DNA of 11,161 nt, taken from Bacteroidales bacterium (GTDB lineage Bacteria; Bacteroidota; Bacteroidia; Bacteroidales; UBA7960). Positions 1-7,276 of this stretch are shown in pieces. Under the pieces are notes generated by a model. The model worked only from the letters and a program-made list of their open reading frames with translations, was not told where the DNA came from and did no database searches. The stretch spans positions 1 to 11,161 of the forward strand of contig PWND01000117.1 in NCBI GenBank assembly GCA_003557965.1. Direction: 5' to 3'. The position numbers were made by a program, and so were the translations under genes. How positions within the stretch are numbered: position 1 is the stretch's first letter; every line of letters begins with the position of its first letter.

Positions 1-168
1 TGCTATCTTCTTTGCTATCTTCTTTGCTATCTTCTTTGCTATCTTCTTTGCTATCTTCTTTGCTATCTTCTTTGCTATCTTCTTTGCTATCTTCTTTGCT
101 ATCTTCTTTGCTATCTTCCTTAATATCTTCCTTATCCTCCTCTTTGCTCTCCTTCTTGCTTTCTTCCT
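1..168. repeat. 12-bp in-frame tandem repeat (Lys-Glu-Asp-Ser coding)
   Basis: The unit TGCTATCTTCTT is repeated head to tail. Nine copies are identical (1-108), the tenth (109-120) has one T-to-C change at 119, and 121-168 holds four further, increasingly degenerate units. The array runs into the left edge, so the full copy number is unknown. On the minus strand each unit adds four residues (KEDS) to the acidic protein, and because 12 is a multiple of three, copy-number change would alter protein length without a frameshift. The identical copies at one end and decayed ones at the other suggest recent expansion by slippage or unequal exchange. Confidence 0.95.
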
Positions 169-373
169 TAGGTAGTTCCTCAGATACCGGAGCATCATCA
201 GCTGCAGCAGTCGTTGACTTCGCCTCTTCTTGCTTTTCCTCTGTGGTTTCTTCCTTCTTTTCTACTTTTTCTTCGGTTTGATTTTTGGATTCCTCTTGCC
301 CCTCAGGTGTTTGCTCGTTTTTTCCTGATGGCAATTCTTCCTGATTTTCAACATTTTTTGGTTCGTTCGACAT
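1..373 (-). CDS. Partial acidic low-complexity protein, N-terminal 124 codons (function unknown)
   Basis: Reading leftwards from the ATG at 373-371 the frame stays open to the window edge, so only the N-terminus is present. It begins MSNEPKNVENQEELPSGK and is dominated by Glu, Lys, Asp, Ser, Gln and Thr; a short Ala-rich stretch (STTAAADDAP) follows, then Lys-Glu-Asp-Ser repeats. There is no signal peptide or membrane segment, so it is probably cytoplasmic and disordered here. The start is well defined: an in-frame stop lies at 397-395 and no other ATG lies between, and a good promoter lies 90 bp upstream. The plus-strand frame over the same DNA is only Leu/Ser repeats. Acidic leaders of this kind precede a folded domain in several Bacteroidota families, DUF349 proteins being one possibility, but nothing here identifies the family. 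Being coding is fairly sure; the function is unknown. Confidence 0.7.
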   Translation of the reverse strand, partial: MSNEPKNVENQEELPSGKNEQTPEGQEESKNQTEEKVEKKEETTEEKQEEAKSTTAAADDAPVSEELPKEESKKESKEEDKEDIKEDSKEDSKEDSKEDSKEDSKEDSKEDSKEDSKEDSKEDS

Positions 374-447
374 TAAATTTAATTTCTTGTGGTATTATCT
401 TTTATGTTCTTAATAAGCTAATACCGGGTTAAACAATTTATTTTCAG

Positions 448-459
448 CCCGAAAACGGG
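448..459 (-). promoter_or_regulatory. Short 5'-UTR hairpin of the acidic-protein transcript
   Basis: CCCGAAAACGGG is a perfect 4-bp GC stem with a 4-nt loop (CCCGTTTTCGGG in the transcript direction). It lies just downstream of the predicted minus-strand -7 box, so it would sit at or within a few bases of the 5' end of the mRNA, where it could stabilise the end of the transcript. The position is seen; the role is inferred. Confidence 0.35.
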
Positions 460-463
460 ACTG

Positions 464-493
464 CAAAGGTAGTAATTTAGGAATAAAAACAAA
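464..493 (-). promoter_or_regulatory. Bacteroidota-type promoter for the leftmost gene
   Basis: On the minus strand TACCTTTG (471-464) matches the Bacteroidota -7 consensus TAnnTTTG exactly. A TTTG (493-490) lies 18 bp upstream, matching the -33 element in sequence and approximate spacing. Transcription would start near 457, giving a leader of roughly 85 nt before the ATG at 373. This is the most convincing promoter on the left side of the window. Confidence 0.65.
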
Positions 494-660
494 ATATTGA
501 TATTGAATTATTTTTTGTAAATCAGCATTTTATATTTTTACCAAAATAGTCACCATGTATTATTTTTGTTTTAGCCTGAAACTCCTGTGTAAATACCGCA
601 ATAGGCGTAGTAGTAATAAAGAACTAATGCTGCTCAAATAAAAAATATATTAGCAATTAA

Positions 661-674
661 AACTTTTTAAAGTT
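661..674. repeat. AT-rich inverted repeat upstream of the first receptor gene
   Basis: AACTTT-TT-AAAGTT is a perfect inverted repeat with 6-bp arms, 38 bp upstream of the candidate -7 box of the first receptor gene. It could be an operator half-site pair, but such short AT palindromes are frequent by chance in DNA this AT-rich. Confidence 0.2.
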
Positions 675-711
675 ATTTGGTAATTTAATAGCGTATTTTC
701 AAGTTTTTTCC

Positions 712-719
712 TAAATTTG
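712..719 (+). promoter_or_regulatory. Candidate -7 promoter element for the first receptor gene
   Basis: TAAATTTG matches TAnnTTTG and lies 28 bp before the ATG at 748, a plausible distance for a short leader. No TTG lies at the usual 19-20 bp upstream; the nearest TTTG (676-679) is 32 bp away. The element is therefore a weak promoter call, or one that needs an activator. Confidence 0.4.
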
Positions 720-747
720 GCAAATAGTATAACTAAAGCCCAGTATC

Positions 748-2616
748 ATGCGAATACATTTTCTTGATAGATTTAACCTTAAAGTGCGGTTTTCAATAAT
801 TATAGTATTAATGGTAACATTTACAATGTCCTTAATTTCGATTGTTGTTTATACTACAAGAAAATCATGGACATTTGAAACTAATGAATACACTATTAGA
901 AACAGAATAAATGATTTAAAAGAACTAGTGGAAAACACAGCCCTATATACTGATAATTTTGAAGAATCTGTAATTGATATACTTGAAGACAAACAATACT
1001 ATGATAATGGTTTTGCATTTTTGCTTAATACTGATGATGAGTGGGTTTATCCACCACCTGAACGGTTCAGTAATTACTTTACCGTTAGGTCTGTTTCATC
1101 AATTATCAGTGATCCTGCCGAAATAATAAATATTGACGGGCATTTTGGCAATTGCCTGGTATTTAAAACACATGTCGTTAATGAACAATATGTTTTAGGA
1201 ATATCTGTTTTTGAGCAGGATTTTTGGTATCCTACACGTGCATATACGTTAATGTTAATTATACTATTAATCCCTGCCGGAATTATTCTTTTTACGATAC
1301 TGCTCCATTTTATAATGCAGCCATTAACAAGACATTTAACAATACTGGCAAACAAAATTAAAACATTATCAAAAGGTATTTTACCTGAAAAATCCACATC
1401 ACTTAAAAGAAAAGATGAAATAGCAAAAATTTCTGATTCTGTTAATGAGTTAATTGATGGCTTAAAGATGACTGTGAAATTTGCAGTAGAAATTGGCAAG
1501 GGGAATTACGATTACGAGCATAAGATTTTAAGCGAGGATGATGTTTTGGGAAATTCTTTGCTGGAAACAAGAGAAAGTTTAAAAAAGGCATCAGAAGAGC
1601 AAAAACTCCGAAAGATTGAAGAGGAAAAAAGAAACTGGGCTACTCAAGGATTAGCTGAGTTTTCTGATATTTTAAGAATTGATTATAACAATATTGATGA
1701 CCTTGGGTTCAGAATTATTCAAAAACTAATAAAATACCTTGATATAAACCAGGGCGGGTTATTTATTGTAAATGACGAAGACCCTAATAATATTGTTTTA
1801 GAACTAATTGCCTGCTATGCTTTCGACCGGCAAAAATTTGTCAGTGAGAAATTTAAACCTGGCGAAAGCTTGGTTGGCGCATGTTATCTTGAGCGCAAAA
1901 CAACACACATTAAGAAAGTTCCTAATACATATATTTCAATTACAAGCGGGCTTGGGGAAGCAAATCCTTCCTCACTTCTTTTGGTACCGTTAGTTTTAAA
2001 TGAGGATATTTTTGGAGTTATTGAGCTTGCCTCATTTAAAGAGTTTCCTCAATACAAGATTGAGTTCGTTGAAAAAGTTGCTGAAAGTATAGCTTCGTCT
2101 ATTTCAAATGCAAAAACAAATGAAAAAACGAAACAGTTACTGAAGCAATCTCAAACACAGGCAGAACAAATGACTTTGCAGGAAAAGGAGATGAAACAAA
2201 ACATGGAAGAAATGCAAGCAACCCAGGAAGAAATGCAGAGGCTATTATCTCTTAATAACCTGAGAATTGACCAGGCAAAAGCAGTATCAAGTGTCAGAGA
2301 GTTATGCAATAACACTAACCTGTCAAACAAAGAGTTATTTGAAAAAGTAATTAATATAATGGCTAAAGGATGGCAGCACTCCGAAAATGCTGCTACAAAG
2401 ATTAATTACAAAGACATATTTGTTGAAAGTGATAATTACATGGACACACCATGGAAGATTTCTGAAGAAATTGAAGTTGATAAAAGCGACATGCTTATTA
2501 TTGAAGTAGTTTATACCAAAGAATACCCTGACGCTGATGTAGGGCCATTTTTAAATGAAGAGGTTGAACTTGTTAAAAACATAGGTGCGTTATTAAAAGC
2601 ATTTTTAAAATCTTAA
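748..2616 (+). CDS. Membrane receptor: Cache-like / HAMP / GAF / coiled coil / GWQ-type C-terminal domain
   Basis: An inner-membrane sensor of 622 residues. Membrane segments lie at about 15-36 and 166-190 and flank a periplasmic domain with the Cache-like strand motif YYDNGFAFLLN (84-94) followed by a Pro-rich YPPPERF turn. HAMP follows at about 189-245. A linker with EIGKGNYDYE (248-257) and EEEKRNWATQGLAEFSDILR leads to a GAF domain at about 308-455 (NQGGLFIVND, ITSGLGEANP, FGVIELASF). A Gln/Glu/Met-rich coiled coil covers about 460-505. The last ~110 residues contain GWQHSE, DTPWKIS and PDADVGPFLNEE, the signature of a small GAF-like sensory domain that in other bacteria usually sits just before a histidine kinase or other output domain. 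Here the protein ends with it: I see no H-box, ATPase, GGDEF, MCP or SpoIIE region. It is the first of three paralogues. There is no Shine-Dalgarno, as usual in Bacteroidota. The ligand is unknown; the domain order is fairly certain. Confidence 0.9.
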   Translation: MRIHFLDRFNLKVRFSIIIVLMVTFTMSLISIVVYTTRKSWTFETNEYTIRNRINDLKELVENTALYTDNFEESVIDILEDKQYYDNGFAFLLNTDDEWVYPPPERFSNYFTVRSVSSIISDPAEIINIDGHFGNCLVFKTHVVNEQYVLGISVFEQDFWYPTRAYTLMLIILLIPAGIILFTILLHFIMQPLTRHLTILANKIKTLSKGILPEKSTSLKRKDEIAKISDSVNELIDGLKMTVKFAVEIGKGNYDYEHKILSEDDVLGNSLLETRESLKKASEEQKLRKIEEEKRNWATQGLAEFSDILRIDYNNIDDLGFRIIQKLIKYLDINQGGLFIVNDEDPNNIVLELIACYAFDRQKFVSEKFKPGESLVGACYLERKTTHIKKVPNTYISITSGLGEANPSSLLLVPLVLNEDIFGVIELASFKEFPQYKIEFVEKVAESIASSISNAKTNEKTKQLLKQSQTQAEQMTLQEKEMKQNMEEMQATQEEMQRLLSLNNLRIDQAKAVSSVRELCNNTNLSNKELFEKVINIMAKGWQHSENAATKINYKDIFVESDNYMDTPWKISEEIEVDKSDMLIIEVVYTKEYPDADVGPFLNEEVELVKNIGALLKAFLKS

Positions 2617-2691
2617 TTTGTTTTAAATCATAACAAAAGACTACTTCTTGTTAATGTGGAAAATTATTTATCAAAATATTATATTTTAATA

Positions 2692-2699
2692 TATTTTTG
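2692..2699 (+). promoter_or_regulatory. Candidate -7 promoter element for the second receptor gene
   Basis: TATTTTTG fits TAnnTTTG and lies in the 121-bp gap between the first and second receptor genes, 38 bp before the ATG at 2738. No TTG is found at the expected -33 distance, and the sequence is so AT-rich that a chance match is possible. If real, the second and third receptor genes can be transcribed independently of the first. Confidence 0.35.
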
Positions 2700-2737
2700 C
2701 TTAATGAGGAGTAAAGCGGACTCAAATAAATAATATT

Positions 2738-5269
2738 ATGAGAGGTATCAGAAAACTAAAACTTAAGCAGCGTTTTATAGCTTCTTTGTTAATAGTAGTT
2801 GTTATAATTTTTTCTATTTTCGGAAGTATTGTATATTTTAACAGAATAAGAACCACCACCGAGGACATTGATTCTGTAATGTATGGAAACTTGAAAGATT
2901 TAATTTCCCTGTTTGACCTGGCAAATTTTAATCAAAGGCTTCATAAAGGCAAATACACAAATGCTTCAAAGGATATTATTCAAAGCTTTGTATTTGAGGA
3001 TGAATTTATTGCAGATGATATCAAATTTGAGATTGACAATATTGATACTGAATTGGAAAAAGAATTCGGGTTTTATAAAGAAACTCTTGAATATTTAAAT
3101 GAAGTTCTGCCGGACAAAAAATATTATGACACCGGTTACCCATTTGTAGCTACATATTGCGGGCAAATGTTAATACATCCTACCAAAAGATTTTCAGACA
3201 TTACCGATAAATCATATTTTCATGAGTTTGAAAATGAGGATTTCGGAAGGTATGTTTATGAAAATCCTGAAACAAATCAAACAGAGTGGATATACTTTAT
3301 GAAAGCACCGGCATATAATCTTTATGTTGGTGGTGTTGTTATGGAGTATGATATTTTACATGCTCCTATCAACAAAGTTATGAGATTAGCTTTTGCTTCA
3401 TTATCTTTTGCTTTCCTGATATTTCTATTTCTGATTATTGGCTTGGCTAACTCTGTCCTTAGGCCTATAAAGAAAATTAGCAAATCTCTGAACAATCTTG
3501 CAATAGGAGATATTAGCCACGAAATTTACATAAAAGGGAATGATGAAGTTGCTGAAATTGGACAGTCAGCTAATAAAATCACTGTAGCTCTAAAAGAAAA
3601 GTCATTATTTGCCCAGGAAATAGGAAAAGGTAATTTTGAGCATGAATATAACCCTTTAAGCGACAAGGATGAGTTAGGAAAAGCTTTAATTGATATGAGA
3701 AACAGCCTTCAGGAATCGAAAAAACTTGAAGAAGAAAGAAAAGAAGAAGATCAAAAGCGGAACTGGGTGACTGAAGGACTTGCAAAATTCGGTGATATTT
3801 TAAGACAAGATAATGAGGATATTGACAAACTATCTTATAGTATTATAAGCAACCTGGTGAGTTACCTTAAAATAAACCAGGGGGGAATATTTGTTCTTAA
3901 CGACAATGATGAACATAATAAGTTTCTTGAATTAAAAGGCTGCTATGCCTATGAAAGAAAAAAGTTTACTGAGAAAAAGATTGACATTGAGGAAGGTATA
4001 ATTGGGGCTTGTTTTTTGGAGCAATCAACAAATTATATAACTGACATACCTTATGATTACGTGCATATTACCAGTGGATTAGGGGGTGCAAGGCCAAAAT
4101 GTTTACTACTGGTACCACTTTTAATAAATGAAGAATGTTTCGGAGTAGTCGAGTTAGCATCTTTTGAAGAATTACAGCAACATGAAATTGAGTTTGTGGA
4201 AAAAGTTGCAGAAAGTATAGCATCTGCAATAAAAATGGTTAAAACTAATTATAAAACTTCTGAACTTTTAAAGCAATCGCAGGTACAGCAGGAAGAAATG
4301 AGAGCCCAGGAAGAAGAAATGAGGCAAAACATGGAAGAACTCCATGCTACACAGGAGGAAATGGAAAGAAAATCATTGGAGATGGAAGGCGTAATGACTG
4401 CTTTAGATACATCAAACTATATAGTAATTTACGACCTGTATGGGAAGGTGTTGTCAATTAACGACCCATACCTAAAACTTCTTGATGTCAGACGTGAAGA
4501 TGTGGTTGGGAAGACACACTCTGATAATCTTGTGCTTAACGAAGAACAAAGAAGTAACTATAACCGTTTCTGGGAAGACCTTAGAGAGGGTATTATTAAG
4601 AAAGAGCTTAATAAAGTTGTCATTAACTCTAAGGAATATTGGATGCAGGAAACCTATGGCCCCATTTTTGACAGTAACGGCAAACCTTATAAAATATTCA
4701 AAGTAGCTTATGATGTAAGTGAAAATGTACAACAAGCACAAAAACTTGAAGAGCAGCAAAAAACTATTGATAAAAACATGCATGAACTCCACGAGGCAAA
4801 AATAAAAGTATCAAGGCAAGCTGTTGAAATGGAAGGATATGTTCAGGCAATTAATAATGCCCTTCCTTCAATTGAGTACGACCTGCATGGCCAAATTATA
4901 TTCATCAATGATGCTTATATGCGATATGCAAGAAAGTTTGGACCGGTTAATAAAGATGACTTGCTGGGCAAATATCATCATGATTTTATTGTATCTGAAG
5001 AATATGCTGAATCTGAAGATTATAAAAAGTTTTGGGAAGGACTACATGCCGGGCAAGTCCAGACAATAGAAAGCATGAAAAAAATGAATGAACAGGAAGT
5101 TTGGATCAGGGAAATATACACACCGGTAAAGGACGAGAAAGGTGAAGTTTTTAAAATTATCAGATTCAATTTTGACATCACTGAACAAAAAGTAGCTGAA
5201 AATGAAAAGGAAGCGCTTGAAGAAAAACTTAATGAGCTAAAAAAACAAGACAAAAACAAGAAAAAGTAA
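2738..5269 (+). CDS. Membrane receptor: Cache-like / HAMP / GAF / coiled coil / two PAS domains
   Basis: An inner-membrane sensor of 843 residues, paralogous to both neighbours. Membrane segments lie at about 14-34 and 215-240. The periplasmic part is longer than in the paralogues (about 35-212) because of an extra helical stretch before the Cache-like core (YYDTGYPF at 129-136, LIHPTKRF at 145-152). HAMP is at about 240-292, the conserved linker at 290-355 (EIGKGNFEHE, RNWVTEGLAKFGDILR), GAF at about 355-500 and a coiled coil at 505-550 (EEMRAQEEEMRQNMEEL). PAS1 (about 552-664) and PAS2 (about 702-817) each have the FWE-L--G helix and end in strands closing with YDVSE or FDITEQ, the type usually fused to chemotaxis transducers or kinases. 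A second helix (665-700) links them, and the protein stops in a Lys-rich tail with no output domain. The next receptor gene starts 53 bp downstream, so co-transcription is likely. Ligand, cofactor and partner are unknown. Confidence 0.92.
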   Translation: MRGIRKLKLKQRFIASLLIVVVIIFSIFGSIVYFNRIRTTTEDIDSVMYGNLKDLISLFDLANFNQRLHKGKYTNASKDIIQSFVFEDEFIADDIKFEIDNIDTELEKEFGFYKETLEYLNEVLPDKKYYDTGYPFVATYCGQMLIHPTKRFSDITDKSYFHEFENEDFGRYVYENPETNQTEWIYFMKAPAYNLYVGGVVMEYDILHAPINKVMRLAFASLSFAFLIFLFLIIGLANSVLRPIKKISKSLNNLAIGDISHEIYIKGNDEVAEIGQSANKITVALKEKSLFAQEIGKGNFEHEYNPLSDKDELGKALIDMRNSLQESKKLEEERKEEDQKRNWVTEGLAKFGDILRQDNEDIDKLSYSIISNLVSYLKINQGGIFVLNDNDEHNKFLELKGCYAYERKKFTEKKIDIEEGIIGACFLEQSTNYITDIPYDYVHITSGLGGARPKCLLLVPLLINEECFGVVELASFEELQQHEIEFVEKVAESIASAIKMVKTNYKTSELLKQSQVQQEEMRAQEEEMRQNMEELHATQEEMERKSLEMEGVMTALDTSNYIVIYDLYGKVLSINDPYLKLLDVRREDVVGKTHSDNLVLNEEQRSNYNRFWEDLREGIIKKELNKVVINSKEYWMQETYGPIFDSNGKPYKIFKVAYDVSENVQQAQKLEEQQKTIDKNMHELHEAKIKVSRQAVEMEGYVQAINNALPSIEYDLHGQIIFINDAYMRYARKFGPVNKDDLLGKYHHDFIVSEEYAESEDYKKFWEGLHAGQVQTIESMKKMNEQEVWIREIYTPVKDEKGEVFKIIRFNFDITEQKVAENEKEALEEKLNELKKQDKNKKK

Positions 5270-5322
5270 TATATTATTGATTATCTGAAATATAACAATT
5301 TTTAATTCTAATTAGTAAAAAA

Positions 5323-7248
5323 ATGATTATAAAAGCTATCAAAAATAAATACAAAAAATTAAGGCTTCAGCCACGTATTATTTTAGCAATAAACATTACT
5401 TTGGTTATTTCATTAGCTATTATTTCGGTTGTTGCAACTATAAACAGACAAAATACTCAATACAGAGATGCAGAAAATACTTTGTTTACTGAGTTGGATT
5501 ATTTACAAACCATATTAAATATAACAAGCGAAAAAGAACTTGAGGCAGTAAAAGAAGTTTTTTACGAAAAGAGGTTTTATATAAATGGGTATGCAAGCCT
5601 GATACACAGAAGTGGGAATGTATTAATTGACAATACTATTGAAGGGCAAAGTATAGCAGGCACTTCTTACTTCAGGCGTATGAATGAAATGAGAAGAGGG
5701 CATGTCGAATTTACTGACCCTAACGAGACTGAGAGAAGTATGCAAAGGAAGCATATTTATTTCACTTATTACGAACCATTGGAAAGCTTCATTACTGCAA
5801 CTGTTTACCATAAAGACCTTATCAGAGACCCGGTATTAAACACATTAAAAATATTACTTTTTGCTCTTATTTTCACTTTAATTATTTTCAGCCTTGTAAA
5901 TTATTTTGTTATTGGAGCAAACATTACAAAACCTATAGTTGGGTTAAAAGAAGAAGTAAAAAAATTAGCTAAAGGCCAACTCCCTGAAAAGTATGAATAT
6001 GACAGCCAAAATGAAGTGGGTGACATCGTTACCTCTTTCAATGATCTAATAGATGGAATAAAAAGAACTGCAATTTTTGCTAACGAAATTGGGAAAAATA
6101 ATTTTGACCATGAATTTACCCCGTTAAGTGAAGATGATGTGCTGGGTAACTCACTTCTTGAAATGAGGCAGAGCCTTAAAAAAGCTTCCGAAGAAGAACA
6201 AATAAGAAAAGTGGAAGATGAAAAACGAAACTGGACTACCCAGGGATTAGCAACGTTTGCAGATATTCTAAGGCAAAATACTAACGATATTGAGGAACTT
6301 TCATACAACATTGTGAGTAAGCTGGTAGAATACATGGGCATTAACCAGGGAGGAATATTTGTGCTGAATGACGAGGATGAAAACAATAAATTTCTCGAAC
6401 TAACAGCTTGTTTCGCTTTTGATAGAAGAAAGTTTATGGAGAAGCAGGTTAAAATAGGTGAAGGATTAGTCGGAACTTGCATGCTCGAAGGCCAAACTAT
6501 TTACCTGACTGAAGTGCCACAAAATTATATTAGAATAACTTCCGGGCTTGGCGATGAAAACCCAAGCGCATTGCTTATTGTTCCTCTTAAGGTTAATGAT
6601 GAGATTTTTGGAGTAATTGAACTGGCTTCTTTTAAAAAGTTTGAAGACTATCAGGTTGAGTTTGTTGAAAAAATTGGAGAAAGTATTGCTTCTACAATAT
6701 CTAACGTTAAAATAAATAACAACACTGCTGTTTTACTTGAAAAGTCACAGCAACAAGCGGAAGAAATGAGAGCGCAGGAAGAGGAAATGAGACAAAATAT
6801 GGAAGAGCTTTCAGCTACCCAGGAAGCAATGGCAGAGAAAGACAGGGAAAACCAGCTTATAATTACCGACCTAACCAAAGAAAAAGATGAGCTTAGCAAC
6901 TTGATTGCTGAAAAAGAAGCAGAAATTGAAAAACTAAAAAAAGAACTGGATAAAGGTAATGCTGATACAACTCAAAAAACTGAAGTTAAAAAAGATGATA
7001 AAGATGAAGATGAAAATATAAGTGAAAGTAACTTAAAGGAAAGCTCTGAAGATACTGATGATGGGGAGGCAGATAAACCTATGAATGAAGAATCTGGGGA
7101 TAATACAGATAAAGAAGACACTGATGATAATGACGAAGATTCTGATGATGACTTGTTAAAAGGAGATTCTAAAACACAACAGGATTGGGAAAAACATCTT
7201 GGCAAATCAGGCAAAAAGTTTAAAAAAGGAAAAGGTAAAAAGAAATAA
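5323..7248 (+). CDS. Membrane receptor: Cache-like / HAMP / GAF / coiled coil / charged C-terminal tail
   Basis: Third paralogue, 641 residues. Membrane segments lie at about 19-40 and 172-197. The periplasmic domain is short, with a Cache-like FYINGYASLIHRSGNVLID (85-103). HAMP is at about 198-250, followed by the linker (EIGKNNFDHE; RNWTTQGLATFADILR) and GAF at about 317-462 (NQGGIFVLND, ITSGLGDENP, FGVIELASF). A long coiled coil covers about 465-545, including EEMRAQEEEMRQNMEEL, which is nearly identical to that of the second receptor. In place of a sensory or catalytic domain the protein ends in an Asp/Glu/Ser-rich region (about 556-611) and then a short basic tail with DWEKHLGKSGKKF and Lys/Gly repeats. 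No promoter is visible in the 53-bp gap upstream, which suggests an operon with the second receptor. No output domain is present. The tail may be a protein-protein docking segment, which is inference only. Confidence 0.9.
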   Translation: MIIKAIKNKYKKLRLQPRIILAINITLVISLAIISVVATINRQNTQYRDAENTLFTELDYLQTILNITSEKELEAVKEVFYEKRFYINGYASLIHRSGNVLIDNTIEGQSIAGTSYFRRMNEMRRGHVEFTDPNETERSMQRKHIYFTYYEPLESFITATVYHKDLIRDPVLNTLKILLFALIFTLIIFSLVNYFVIGANITKPIVGLKEEVKKLAKGQLPEKYEYDSQNEVGDIVTSFNDLIDGIKRTAIFANEIGKNNFDHEFTPLSEDDVLGNSLLEMRQSLKKASEEEQIRKVEDEKRNWTTQGLATFADILRQNTNDIEELSYNIVSKLVEYMGINQGGIFVLNDEDENNKFLELTACFAFDRRKFMEKQVKIGEGLVGTCMLEGQTIYLTEVPQNYIRITSGLGDENPSALLIVPLKVNDEIFGVIELASFKKFEDYQVEFVEKIGESIASTISNVKINNNTAVLLEKSQQQAEEMRAQEEEMRQNMEELSATQEAMAEKDRENQLIITDLTKEKDELSNLIAEKEAEIEKLKKELDKGNADTTQKTEVKKDDKDEDENISESNLKESSEDTDDGEADKPMNEESGDNTDKEDTDDNDEDSDDDLLKGDSKTQQDWEKHLGKSGKKFKKGKGKKK

Positions 7249-7276
7249 AAACAATATATAAAGCAGCCCGGATGAA

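Larger units (their letters stand above)
374..747. other. AT-rich divergent intergenic region
   Basis: This 374-bp stretch separates the minus-strand acidic protein from the first receptor gene. It holds the minus-strand promoter near 464-493, a small CCCG/CGGG hairpin at 448-459, an AT-rich inverted repeat at 661-674 and a plus-strand -7-like element at 712-719. Between about 495 and 660 I see only A/T-rich sequence with many stops in all frames and no tRNA-like, riboswitch-like or coding pattern that I can support. Confidence 0.6.

Noticed and set aside
1..168. Possible CRISPR array
   Set aside because: The units are contiguous 12-mers with no spacers and read in frame as protein.
12..281. 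Plus-strand Leu/Ser-rich open frame over the 12-bp repeat
   Set aside because: It is the antisense reading of the repeat. The minus-strand frame has a defined start, a promoter and a non-repetitive N-terminus, whereas this one has no promoter and is mostly LLSS units.
1074..1499. Minus-strand open frame inside the first receptor gene
   Set aside because: It is antisense to the Cache-TM-HAMP region, whose protein sequence is conserved in the paralogues; no motif or promoter supports it.
2000..2616. Histidine kinase output in the first receptor
   Set aside because: I looked for an H-box and the N, G1 and G2 ATPase motifs after the coiled coil and found none; the 110-residue end is too short for a kinase.
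2704..2733. Nine-codon upstream open frame (MRSKADSNK) ending 4 bp before the second receptor gene
   Set aside because: The candidate -7 box at 2692-2699 would put the transcript start at about 2705, so the ATG would not be inside the mRNA; with so short a frame in AT-rich DNA, chance is the simplest explanation.
5901..6482. Long minus-strand open frame (193 codons) inside the third receptor gene
   Set aside because: It lies antisense to the conserved HAMP-GAF region, is rich in Ser/Phe/Leu as expected for the complement of Glu/Lys/Asn-rich coding DNA, and has no domain pattern.
6997..7032. EF-hand-like acidic loop in the tail of the third receptor (DKDEDENISESN)
   Set aside because: The Asp spacing and the Ile at position 8 fit, but the position-6 Gly and position-12 Glu are missing, no flanking helices are evident, and the region is simply acidic low-complexity sequence.
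7249..7276. Bidirectional terminator between the third receptor and the acetyltransferase gene
   Set aside because: The 28-bp gap contains no GC-rich stem followed by a T run on either strand.
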